Of a stretch of DNA of 60,709 bases, positions 7,030-14,762 are shown in pieces; the stretch's first letter is position 1, and the number at the start of each line of letters is the position of its first letter. Both the position numbers and the translations under genes were made by a program. A model generated the notes under the pieces. It was not told the DNA's origin. It saw only the letters and a list, made by a program, of their open reading frames with translations, and made no database searches. The stretch is from Desulfitobacterium chlororespirans DSM 11544 (lineage in GTDB: Bacteria; Bacillota; Desulfitobacteriia; Desulfitobacteriales; Desulfitobacteriaceae): positions 1 to 60,709 of the forward strand of contig NZ_FRDN01000023.1 of assembly GCF_900143285.1 (NCBI RefSeq), written 5' to 3'.

Positions 7030-8263
7030 AAGGGTTCAAAATAATCTTCTTTATTATATTCCCAACCGGAGCAGGTCAAAAACGATTCTGCGCATCCCGG
7101 AAAGCCACAGTCTCCATATCTGCCCCACGGCCTGCGGCCGCCGCAACGCTATCCGCGCTTTGCAAAACGGGGAAAAGGAGTTTCTCTCCTTTCTATATAT
7201 TGGGGAAGAGGATGCGGTTTCCGGACAATATGTGGAGAATATCGGCGATGCGGTGGAGGAGCTCCTGGAAGTGCTGGAGCCGGTGCCCAAGGCCTTTGTG
7301 CTGTACTTCAACTGTATCGACGATTTTCTGGGTACTGATGAAAAAGCTCTTTTGCGGGAGCTGAAAAGCCGTTTTCCCGGGCTTTATTTCACAGTTTGCC
7401 ATATCAATCCCGTGGTGGCTGATGAAAAAATATCCCAGGGCATGCGCAAGCATAACCAGATGTATGGGCTGCTGGAGTATACGGAGCAAAAGGAAAATAG
7501 CCTCAATTTCATCGGCAATTATGTTTCCCTCGACCCGGAGAGCGAGTTGTTTACTGTCCTGAAGGAGTGGGGGATTGACACGATACGGGAGCTTTTCACC
7601 TGTGAGACCTTTGCGGACTATCAGAAGATGGCCTCCAGCCGGTTAAACCTGGTCCTGATGCCGATGGGTCAGGTTGCCGCTCAGAACATGGCGGCAAAGC
7701 TGGGCATTCCTTATTATGACAACCCGGTTTCCTATGATATAAAGGAAGTTTTGCAGCATTATCAAGATCTCGCCGACCTGTTGGGCAAGCCCTGCCCGGA
7801 TTTTGGCGGGGAGATCCGGCAGACCCTGCTGGACATCATAGTCGCCAGAGAAATGGTGGGGGATATTCCGATTGTTGTGGATTCTTCCGCCTCTATGCGG
7901 CCCTTTGCCTTGGCCAAGGCTCTTCTGGGCTACGGCTTTCAAGTGAAGGCGGTCTTTGCCCCCCATTCTCCCCGGGAGGATGCTGAGGAGCGGCAATGGC
8001 TGGCCGATCATCACCCTCAGGTCAACGTTATCAACCGGGAGGGTGTCAAAGCCGTTGCCGGTTATGGCCTGGACAAGGAATGCATGGCAATTGGCTATGA
8101 CTGCGCTTTTTTGCTGAAGGCCAGGTATTTTGTGAATATGTTCAATGACGAATCCCATTATGGGTTCCACGGTATTCGCAAGCTGATGGGGCTGATGGGC
8201 AAAGCTGCCGCCAGGTCAGCGGACTGGGAACACCTGAATGAGAAAAAGGATGAGGGGAAGTGA
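7022..8263 (+). CDS. NifD-like nitrogenase-family subunit
   Basis: A 413-residue protein of the nitrogenase component 1 family. The ATG at 7022 overlaps the NifH-like stop; the frame stays open further upstream, but only in antiphase to nifH. Likely cluster Cys are Cys34, Cys38 (HICPTACGR) and Cys98 (FNCIDDFLG). Aligned by eye with NifD, the FeMo-cofactor Cys275 position falls in LNLVLMPMG (no Cys), and the His442 region MHSWDYSGPYHG matches [12 protein letters not shown] with Phe in place of His. It should therefore not hold FeMo-cofactor. It would pair with the following NifK-like subunit. Substrate unknown. Confidence 0.88.
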   Translation: MSKRVQNNLLYYIPNRSRSKTILRIPESHSLHICPTACGRRNAIRALQNGEKEFLSFLYIGEEDAVSGQYVENIGDAVEELLEVLEPVPKAFVLYFNCIDDFLGTDEKALLRELKSRFPGLYFTVCHINPVVADEKISQGMRKHNQMYGLLEYTEQKENSLNFIGNYVSLDPESELFTVLKEWGIDTIRELFTCETFADYQKMASSRLNLVLMPMGQVAAQNMAAKLGIPYYDNPVSYDIKEVLQHYQDLADLLGKPCPDFGGEIRQTLLDIIVAREMVGDIPIVVDSSASMRPFALAKALLGYGFQVKAVFAPHSPREDAEERQWLADHHPQVNVINREGVKAVAGYGLDKECMAIGYDCAFLLKARYFVNMFNDESHYGFHGIRKLMGLMGKAAARSADWEHLNEKKDEGK

Positions 8264-8268
8264 GCATC

Positions 8269-9465
8269 ATGGAACGGCTAGCTGTCTATCTCCCGCCTTT
8301 TGCCAGCGATTACTCCGGAGTCTGCTCTGCGCTGTATGAATTGAACTGTCTGATCATTATCGATGATGCCTCATGCTGTACCCGCAATTATGTCACCTAT
8401 GACGAACCCCGCTGGACGGAAAGCACGCGCAGCACCTTTGGTTCCAATCTAAGAACCATTGAAGCAGTGCTGGGGGATGAAGAACGGCTGATCAGCCAAA
8501 CGATTGAAGCGGCAGAGAAGCTCAAGCCGGAATTCATTGCTCTTCTGGGCAGCCCTGTGCCGGCGATCATCGGCAGGGATATGAAGGGTATCGCCCGGGA
8601 GATTGAGGCGCGCAGCGGTTTTGCGGCCTTAGGATTTGATACGACTGGATTTTCTTATTACAACAAAGGAATTTCGGCCGCCCACCTGCGGCTGCTCCAG
8701 CGATTCGCTGTCCCCGGAATCCCAACGGCTGCCGGACAGGTGAATATTTTAGGCCTGACTCCCCTGGATTTCTCGGCCAATGATAACAGCAAAGACTTAA
8801 TTCGCCTGCTGGAGGATAATGGCTTCCAGGTCGGCGGGAGTTTCTGGATGGGGACGGAACTGGATCAGCTGCGGCGGGCCCCCGCCGCGGAGGTCAATCT
8901 GGTAGTATCCCAGTCCGGTTGGGCGGCCGCCCAATACCTCTATAAAAATTACGGTATTCCCTATGTGGCGGCGGCTCCTTTAGGGATAAGGCACAGCAGG
9001 ATTGTGCTGGAGGCTTTAGGGCAGACCATGGCGGATAAACAAAATCGTCTGCTCAAGGGCACCCCAGCCGCCGAGGGCGGAGCCTGGCCGGCGGCAGAAG
9101 GAACAGGGGCTTTGCTGATTATCGGCGATCAGGTGATGGCCAATTCTTTGCGGGCCGCTCTCCGGCAAGCCGGTTGCCGGCAGGAGATCACCGTGGCCAG
9201 CTTCTTTGACCTGGAACCGGAATTGGCTTTACCCGGCGATTTGCTGCTGAAAAGCGAAAAGCAGCTGATTAAGCTTTTGCGCAGCGGCGTTTATACAAGG
9301 CTTATCGCCGATCCGCTGATTCTCAGTATTCCTGCCGCAGCCGGGCTTAAGGGCCATAGCCTCCCGCACCCGGCCATATCCAGCCTGCTGCACTGGCAGG
9401 ATGTGCCTCTTTTCCTCGGCGGAGAATTTGAAAAGCTCATTTTGAGCTGGAGTGACGGCAATTAA
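8269..9465 (+). CDS. NifK-like nitrogenase-family subunit
   Basis: A 398-residue second component 1 subunit. Possible cluster ligands are Cys19 (SGVCSALYEL) and Cys36/37 (ASCCTRN); the third canonical NifK Cys falls in LLGSPVPAIIGRD and is absent. With two Cys positions from the NifD-like partner this could build one [4Fe-4S] cluster at the subunit interface, as in dark-operative reductases, instead of a P-cluster. ATG 8269 is chosen over GTG 8260 because GAGGGGAAG ends just at 8260. It follows the NifD-like gene with 5 bases between. Confidence 0.85.
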   Translation: MERLAVYLPPFASDYSGVCSALYELNCLIIIDDASCCTRNYVTYDEPRWTESTRSTFGSNLRTIEAVLGDEERLISQTIEAAEKLKPEFIALLGSPVPAIIGRDMKGIAREIEARSGFAALGFDTTGFSYYNKGISAAHLRLLQRFAVPGIPTAAGQVNILGLTPLDFSANDNSKDLIRLLEDNGFQVGGSFWMGTELDQLRRAPAAEVNLVVSQSGWAAAQYLYKNYGIPYVAAAPLGIRHSRIVLEALGQTMADKQNRLLKGTPAAEGGAWPAAEGTGALLIIGDQVMANSLRAALRQAGCRQEITVASFFDLEPELALPGDLLLKSEKQLIKLLRSGVYTRLIADPLILSIPAAAGLKGHSLPHPAISSLLHWQDVPLFLGGEFEKLILSWSDGN

Positions 9466-9497
9466 AGAATAATTTAACAAAGCAAAGGAGAAACAAC

Positions 9498-10700
9498 ATG
9501 AGTGAAGATACGAATTCGTTTATCACCAGAGCGGATGCTTTGGAGCTGCTCACCAGCTCCTGGAATCCGGAACAGGAAAGGGAATGGGTCTCCTTAAAAG
9601 ATGCTTTAGGGCGGGTTACGGCAAAACCCCTCTACTCTCAAAATACCATGCCCGTTTACCGCATCTCCCAGTTGGATGGCATTGCGGTCCGCTCCAGTGA
9701 TTTTATTAATGGCGTCCCCGATACCTCGGACTGGGTGAAAGGTGTGGACTATGTTCAGGCCGATACCGGAGATGATTTCCCCGATGAGTTTGATACGGTT
9801 ATTCCCGTCGAGGATACTCATTACGACAGCGACGGCCGGCTTGGTTTGGCCAAGGGTCTTACTCTGAAAGCAGGAGACTGTGTAGGAGCGGCAGGAACAG
9901 CAGTGCGGCAGGGTGATCTGATCGTCGACGCTCAGGTCAGGCTGACTCCTTTGCACCTCAGCATGCTGGCTCTGAGCGGAATTTATCATTTGGAAGTGCT
10001 CCGGAAGCCCAGAGTCATTTATATCCCCACCGGCAGCGAGCTGATTACAGCCGGAATCAGACCGGAGCGCGGTCAAACCATCGAGAGCAACAGCCTGATG
10101 GTAACCGCTTTGCTGGAGCAATGGGGAGCGGATGTGACCTGCTATCCCATTATCAAGGACAAGCCTGAGGAATTGGCGGAAGCTTTGGATAAAGCCCTAC
10201 AGGCCGCTGATCTTGTTTTAATCAACGGTGGCTCATCCAGAGGCGCCGAGGATTTCAACACCGCTCTCCTGAGGAAAAGGGCCGATCTTTTCCGGCACGG
10301 GGTCAGGGCTATTCCCGGCAGACCGGTGGGTATGGCCATCATCAATGGTAAACCGGTGATCAATATGCCCGGACCTACTTTTGCCACGTTTTTGGCCATG
10401 GATTGGTGTGTCTCCGGTCTGGTTCATCATTATTACGGACTGCCGGCACCCCAGCGGCCGAAAGTCAAAGTCAGCTTAACGAAAGCTCTTGAGAAGCGAC
10501 CTGATTACGAATTCTATTTCAGGATGATGGTGACCGGGAAGGACGGGGGCTATGAAGCCACTCCTCTGGGCTGGGATCGGAATCTGCCCGACTCCCTGCT
10601 GAAAATGGATGCAATTTTGATCGTGCCCATCGGTGTCTCGGGGTATCAAGCAGGGGAAGAAGTTGAAGTGGAGCTCATGTGCGGGCCTGAAAATCTATAA
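9498..10700 (+). CDS. Second MoeA-like protein
   Basis: A 400-residue MoeA relative, diverged from the first copy in this operon and lacking its Cys-rich extension. The domain order is kept: the altered active-site motif ISQLDGIAV, the segment TGSEL with GQTIESNS, the motif INGGSSRGAEDF, then IPGRPVGM and MPGPTFA in place of the usual PGKP and PGNP motifs. MoeA normally acts as a homodimer; two co-transcribed divergent copies could form a heterodimer or act on an intermediate in turn. AAAGGAG precedes the ATG. 13 bases separate it from the transporter permease gene. Confidence 0.84.
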   Translation: MSEDTNSFITRADALELLTSSWNPEQEREWVSLKDALGRVTAKPLYSQNTMPVYRISQLDGIAVRSSDFINGVPDTSDWVKGVDYVQADTGDDFPDEFDTVIPVEDTHYDSDGRLGLAKGLTLKAGDCVGAAGTAVRQGDLIVDAQVRLTPLHLSMLALSGIYHLEVLRKPRVIYIPTGSELITAGIRPERGQTIESNSLMVTALLEQWGADVTCYPIIKDKPEELAEALDKALQAADLVLINGGSSRGAEDFNTALLRKRADLFRHGVRAIPGRPVGMAIINGKPVINMPGPTFATFLAMDWCVSGLVHHYYGLPAPQRPKVKVSLTKALEKRPDYEFYFRMMVTGKDGGYEATPLGWDRNLPDSLLKMDAILIVPIGVSGYQAGEEVEVELMCGPENL

Positions 10701-10713
10701 AGGGGAGTCAAGA

Positions 10714-11736
10714 TTGAAGATCAGAAACAGTGAATATTTTAGTGTCAAGATCCTTCTTCTGGTGGCTTTAACGGTGGTACTGTTTTTCGGCTCCTTTCTG
10801 GTCGGACGCTATCCGATTCCGCCGCAGACGGTCATGGATATCATCCTCTCCCAATTTTTACCCATCCCCCAATACTGGGATTCCACCCTGGAAACGGTGG
10901 TTATGCAGGTGCGCTTGCCCAGGATCGCCCTCGGCATTTTGGTGGGAGGGGCCCTGTCCGTTTCCGGTGCTTCTTACCAGACTCTGTTTAAGAACCCTAT
11001 GGTCTCACCGGATCTGCTGGGCGTGTCGGCGGGGGCGGGCTTCGGGGCGGCTCTGGCTATGATCAATAATGGCTCATGGTGGCAGATCCAGACCACGGCC
11101 TTTACTTTTGGCATGATCGCCGTCATAGCCGCTTATATCATCGCTTATGTCTTCGGAAAGCAAACGATTACGATCCTGATCCTGGGCGGAGTTGTGGTTT
11201 CCAGCCTGTTTCAGTCTTTGATTTCTATTATTAAGACCTTAGCCGATACGGAAAACCAATTGCCGGCTATTACCTTCTGGCTGATGGGAGGCCTGGGCAA
11301 AGGGGCTAATCAGGATGTTCTGCTGATGCTGCCGGCCATGGTGCTTTCCTTGGCGCTCCTCTTCCTGTTTCGCAATCAAATCAATGCTCTGGCTGCCGGG
11401 GAGGATGAGGCGGCCACGATGGGTGTCAATGTGCCTCTGGTCAAGCTGATAGTCATCTGCAGCTCCACTCTGATGACGGTTTGCTCCGTCAGTATCTGCG
11501 GTATTATCGGCTGGGTGGGCATGGTCGTCCCCCATATTGCCCGGATGCTTACCGGTGCCAATTACTCTAAGCTGGTGGCCACATCCTTCTTTATCGGCGG
11601 AATTTTTCTGCTCCTGATCGATAATATCATTCGCGGTGTGGAAGGGGTTGAACTCCCCCTCGGCGTACTGACAGCTTTGGTGGGTACCCCTGTCTTTGTC
11701 CTCCTGCTGTCCAGAGTGAAAAAGGGGTGGTCCTGA
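10714..11736 (+). CDS. FecCD-family ABC transporter permease (metal chelate or oxyanion)
   Basis: A 340-residue polytopic membrane protein of the BtuC/FecCD/MolB fold. Diagnostic stretches are QVRLPRIALGILVGGALSVSG near the N-terminus, NPMVSPDLLGVSAGAGFG, GWVGMVVPHIAR and a C-terminal LPLGVLTALVGTPVF. It should form the homodimeric membrane channel of an importer for vitamin B12, iron chelates or, as in MolABC, molybdate/tungstate. I use the TTG at 10714 with AGGGGAG 7 bases upstream; the frame upstream only overlaps the MoeA-like gene. The stop overlaps the ATPase start by one base. Confidence 0.92.
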   Translation: MKIRNSEYFSVKILLLVALTVVLFFGSFLVGRYPIPPQTVMDIILSQFLPIPQYWDSTLETVVMQVRLPRIALGILVGGALSVSGASYQTLFKNPMVSPDLLGVSAGAGFGAALAMINNGSWWQIQTTAFTFGMIAVIAAYIIAYVFGKQTITILILGGVVVSSLFQSLISIIKTLADTENQLPAITFWLMGGLGKGANQDVLLMLPAMVLSLALLFLFRNQINALAAGEDEAATMGVNVPLVKLIVICSSTLMTVCSVSICGIIGWVGMVVPHIARMLTGANYSKLVATSFFIGGIFLLLIDNIIRGVEGVELPLGVLTALVGTPVFVLLLSRVKKGWS

Positions 11737-12524
11737 TGCTGAGTGTCCAAAACTTAAGTTTTCACTACCAACCGGAACGAATCATCCTCAAAGATATTTC
11801 CTTTGATCTGGGCAGCCATGAGATTCTCTGCCTGCTGGGACCTAACGGAACCGGCAAAACCACTCTGATCAGATGCATCCTTTCCCTCAATAAAATGAAA
11901 AGCGGCCGGATTACCCTGAATGGTTTGGATATAAGCAAAATTTCCCCCAAAAGGCGGGCGGAGTTGATGGCTTATGTCCCTCAGGCGACGACGGTGGCTT
12001 TCCCTTACGAAGCCGCAGAGATCGTACAGATGGGGCGGGTCGTCAATCTATCTCTGGGAGCCCGGCCCTCGGCACGGGATCGGAAGCTGGCTGAAGAAGC
12101 GATGGAGAAAATGGGGATTCTGCACATGAGCAGTTATCCCTTTAATGAGATGAGCGGCGGGGAAAAGCAGATGGTGCTGATCGCCAGAGCCATTGCCCAA
12201 CAGGCCAAAATTCTGGTCATGGATGAGCCTACCGCCAATCTGGATTATTATAACCAGGTTAAAATGCTCAAGGTGATCAAAGCCTTAGCTGAACAGGGGT
12301 ACGCCATCTTAATGACGTCCCATTTTCCGGACCATGCCTTTCTGGCCTGCAGCAAAGCAGTGCTCATGCGGGACGGCGTGATCATGGCCCAAGGACACCC
12401 TGATGAGGTCGTAACCACCGAGAATCTGACCAGGCTTTATTCTACCCCTGTCTGTGTAGCTGAAGCCAGGTTGGATGCTATGGATACCGCTATGAAAGTG
12501 TGTATCCCGGTTATGAATAATTAA
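11736..12524 (+). CDS. ABC transporter ATPase (MolC/FecE-like)
   Basis: A 262-residue ATP-binding protein that should drive the preceding permease. It shows Walker A GPNGTGKTT, the Q-loop YVPQ, the signature MSGGEKQMV, Walker B ILVMDEPTANLD and the H-loop SHFPDHA. ATG 11736 overlaps the permease stop (ATGA) with AAAGGGG about 8 bases upstream. The riboswitch and MoeA genes favour an oxyanion substrate such as molybdate or tungstate over siderophores, but the sequence alone does not decide this. Confidence 0.92.
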   Translation: MLSVQNLSFHYQPERIILKDISFDLGSHEILCLLGPNGTGKTTLIRCILSLNKMKSGRITLNGLDISKISPKRRAELMAYVPQATTVAFPYEAAEIVQMGRVVNLSLGARPSARDRKLAEEAMEKMGILHMSSYPFNEMSGGEKQMVLIARAIAQQAKILVMDEPTANLDYYNQVKMLKVIKALAEQGYAILMTSHFPDHAFLACSKAVLMRDGVIMAQGHPDEVVTTENLTRLYSTPVCVAEARLDAMDTAMKVCIPVMNN

Positions 12525-12549
12525 AAAACAAAACAAAAGGAGAGGTATC

Positions 12550-13632
12550 ATGAAACTGAAAAGAAAAATTCTTGCCCTGCTTATGGCGGCTCTGCTTGCT
12601 GTGAGCCTGGCCGGCTGCGGACAGACCAGCCAGGCCCCTGCCAATCCACCGGCTGCACCAGAGGTCAGCACTCCAACTGAACGCACAGTCACCGATATGG
12701 CAGGACGCACAGTGACTCTGCCTGCGGAAGTTAAAACTGTAGGAACCTTCGGCTCTATCGGCGTTCTTAACGCCTTTGTGGAAACCCTGAGCGCAGGGGA
12801 AAGACTCGCCAACGAAGGATCACCATCCTTTGTCAAAAGCCCTAACTGGGAAAAATATCAGTACCAATTCACACCTCATATCAAAAATCTGAAACCTTTC
12901 CAGGGTGCAGACAGCGAGCTGCTGATGGAAAATATCCTGGCCGCTAAACCGGATGTTTGCCTGACCATGAGTGCCGACCTGACCGAACAGCTGGAAAAGC
13001 AAGGACTGAATGTGGTTCAGCTTTCCTGGACGAAGACCGAAGATGTCAAAGAATGCATCACTCTCCTGGGCGAAGTGCTCAACCAGCAGGAAGTTGCCGC
13101 CGATTATCTGAAATACTTCGATGATATGTTGGCCAAAACGGCAGACCTGACCAAAGATATTAAGGATGCCGATAAGAAAACCGTGGTTTATGGCAATGTG
13201 AGCAAATTCTCCCAACCTCATGTGATCGCTGAGTGGTGGATTGATAAAGCCGGCGGCATCAGCGTGACCAGCGAGGCTATGACGAAAGCAAATAAAGAAT
13301 CCCTGACCTATACTCTGGAGGACTTGCTGAAGTGGAATCCGGATGTGATGTTCGTAGCCAGCGATGCCGAGAAGAAAGAAGTCCTGGCGGACGCCCGTTT
13401 GGGTGAGATTACCGCTGTCAAGAACGGCGCCATCTATATCGTACCCCGCATTGCTCATGTCTGGGGCAACCGCACCACCGAACAGCCCCTGACCATTATG
13501 TGGGCTATGAACAAACTCTATCCCGAGATCGTAACGGACAGCCAGCTGGCAGAAGATATCTCCTACTTCTACAGCCACTTCTTCAAATATGATTTCAATG
13601 CTGACCAGCTCAAGGAGATTATGGGCAAATAA
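12550..13632 (+). CDS. Substrate-binding lipoprotein of the FecB/MolA class
   Basis: A 360-residue lipoprotein. A signal peptide ends in the lipobox LAGC (Cys23), followed by a Pro-rich linker and a two-lobed periplasmic-binding fold typical of cluster A importers (VTDMAGRTVTLP at the N-lobe start; LLKWNPDVMFV in the C-lobe). The end region, RIAHVWGNRTTEQPLTIMW, resembles binding proteins annotated for molybdate/tungstate or iron. It should capture the substrate outside the membrane for the FecCD-type permease. AAAGGAGAGG precedes the ATG. It is the last gene of the tight operon, before a strong hairpin. Confidence 0.9.
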   Translation: MKLKRKILALLMAALLAVSLAGCGQTSQAPANPPAAPEVSTPTERTVTDMAGRTVTLPAEVKTVGTFGSIGVLNAFVETLSAGERLANEGSPSFVKSPNWEKYQYQFTPHIKNLKPFQGADSELLMENILAAKPDVCLTMSADLTEQLEKQGLNVVQLSWTKTEDVKECITLLGEVLNQQEVAADYLKYFDDMLAKTADLTKDIKDADKKTVVYGNVSKFSQPHVIAEWWIDKAGGISVTSEAMTKANKESLTYTLEDLLKWNPDVMFVASDAEKKEVLADARLGEITAVKNGAIYIVPRIAHVWGNRTTEQPLTIMWAMNKLYPEIVTDSQLAEDISYFYSHFFKYDFNADQLKEIMGK

Positions 13633-13666
13633 TACTGATGGCCGGCTGATAAGCCGTTGCAACCCA

Positions 13667-13705
13667 GTAGCTCTGCGTTTACGCTATACGTTTACGCAGA
13701 GCTAC
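13667..13705 (+). repeat. Strong hairpin between the transporter operon and the radical SAM gene
   Basis: GTAGCTCTGCGT pairs perfectly with ACGCAGAGCTAC around a 15-base loop. No T tract follows (AATTAAAT), so it looks more like a 3'-end stabiliser or partial terminator that lowers expression of the radical SAM gene than a full stop. Confidence 0.65.
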
Positions 13706-13748
13706 AATTAAATACAGCGGGATAATCCTATGGAAAAGAGGGAGTGAC

Positions 13749-14762
13749 ATGTATCCGAATTTAACCAGTGAGCAGGCTTTGCTCATTTTGCAAAGTGCCC
13801 GGAATCCGGATAAAGCCTATGATTTATTTGCCCAGGCGGCAGAAGTCAGAGACAAAGTTTTTGGTAAACGCTTATGGTGGTCTTCAGGCTCAGGCGGTAT
13901 TTTCCCTTGCCTGGTCAAGCCCCGTTGTTCCTATTGCACTTATTATACAGAAAAGCTGTTTCCCACCGATGTTTTGCTGACAGGTCTGGAACTCATTGAA
14001 AGTTTGGGGATTCAGCAGTTCCATATCAGCGGCGGAACGGATCTGGATGAAGGGTATGACGAACAGCTCCTGGAGCTTGTGCAAACCATTAAAACCCGTT
14101 CAGGCTTAAAGCTGGAAATCAATCTGGGGCCGTCTTTTCGGAAAGAAACCGTCCTGGAGTTAAAGAAACTGGGCATCGACAGCGTTACCAGCTCCCTGGA
14201 GTGCAACACGCCGGCGATCTTTGCCGCGGCCAAGCCCGGTGATAGTCTGGAACGGCGCCGTGAATTGCTGCACTATTGTGAAGAGGCGGATATGCCCAGC
14301 CGTTCCATGATGCTTCTGGGACTGGGTGAAACCGATCAGGAGAGAATTGAGCATTTATTCTATTTGCAACAGTTTAAAAAACTCTATCAGCTGCGTTTGT
14401 CCCGTTTTATGCCTTTTCCGGGAACTCTTTATAAGGACAGGTCCCGCTGCTCACCCTGGGATACTGCTCTGATCACGGCGATGGCCCGCCTGATTCTGCC
14501 CAATCTGGAGATCAGTTTGGCGGCAGGCAACAGCAATGATGATATACCCCTATGGTATATGGCAGGAGGGGGCAACCAACTGCTCGGCGTATCCATCACC
14601 AGAAAGGAACCCCCGGCGACTCCGGATGTTGATGTCTATGCCATCGGGGAAGGAGCCTATGTGGTCGATAAGCGCAAACAGGTGGCCAGGGTCCTGGAGG
14701 GCATGAATCTGGAGGTTACTTGTGAGATGCCGGATTACCGAGACCTTCATTCACAATTTTAA
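13749..14762 (+). CDS. Radical SAM protein of the BioB/HydE/HmdB group with CX5CX2C motif
   Basis: A 337-residue radical SAM enzyme. The cluster motif is Cys54, Cys60, Cys63 (PCLVKPRCSYC), a C-x5-C-x2-C spacing instead of the usual C-x3-C-x2-C. That spacing is known from HmdB, which makes part of the FeGP cofactor of [Fe]-hydrogenase. The barrel continues with HISGGTD, a SAM-binding GG-like motif, then LEINLGPS and SSLECNTP. GAGGGAG precedes the ATG. It lies 116 bases after the importer operon on the same strand and probably belongs to it. Its last 47 bases overlap the end of convergent tyrS. HmdB-like chemistry is inference. Confidence 0.82.
   Translation: MYPNLTSEQALLILQSARNPDKAYDLFAQAAEVRDKVFGKRLWWSSGSGGIFPCLVKPRCSYCTYYTEKLFPTDVLLTGLELIESLGIQQFHISGGTDLDEGYDEQLLELVQTIKTRSGLKLEINLGPSFRKETVLELKKLGIDSVTSSLECNTPAIFAAAKPGDSLERRRELLHYCEEADMPSRSMMLLGLGETDQERIEHLFYLQQFKKLYQLRLSRFMPFPGTLYKDRSRCSPWDTALITAMARLILPNLEISLAAGNSNDDIPLWYMAGGGNQLLGVSITRKEPPATPDVDVYAIGEGAYVVDKRKQVARVLEGMNLEVTCEMPDYRDLHSQF

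Noticed and set aside
4946-9465. Classical molybdenum nitrogenase
   Set aside because: FeMo-cofactor ligand positions are changed, subunits are short, and no nifE, nifN or nifB is present in the window.
10714-13632. Vitamin B12 or siderophore importer
   Set aside because: Fold family allows it, but the Moco-type riboswitch and MoeA-like genes favour molybdate/tungstate; kept open, not called.
12820-13662. A 280-codon minus-strand frame over the binding-protein gene
   Set aside because: Antisense to a lipoprotein with full signal and fold; no start signal.
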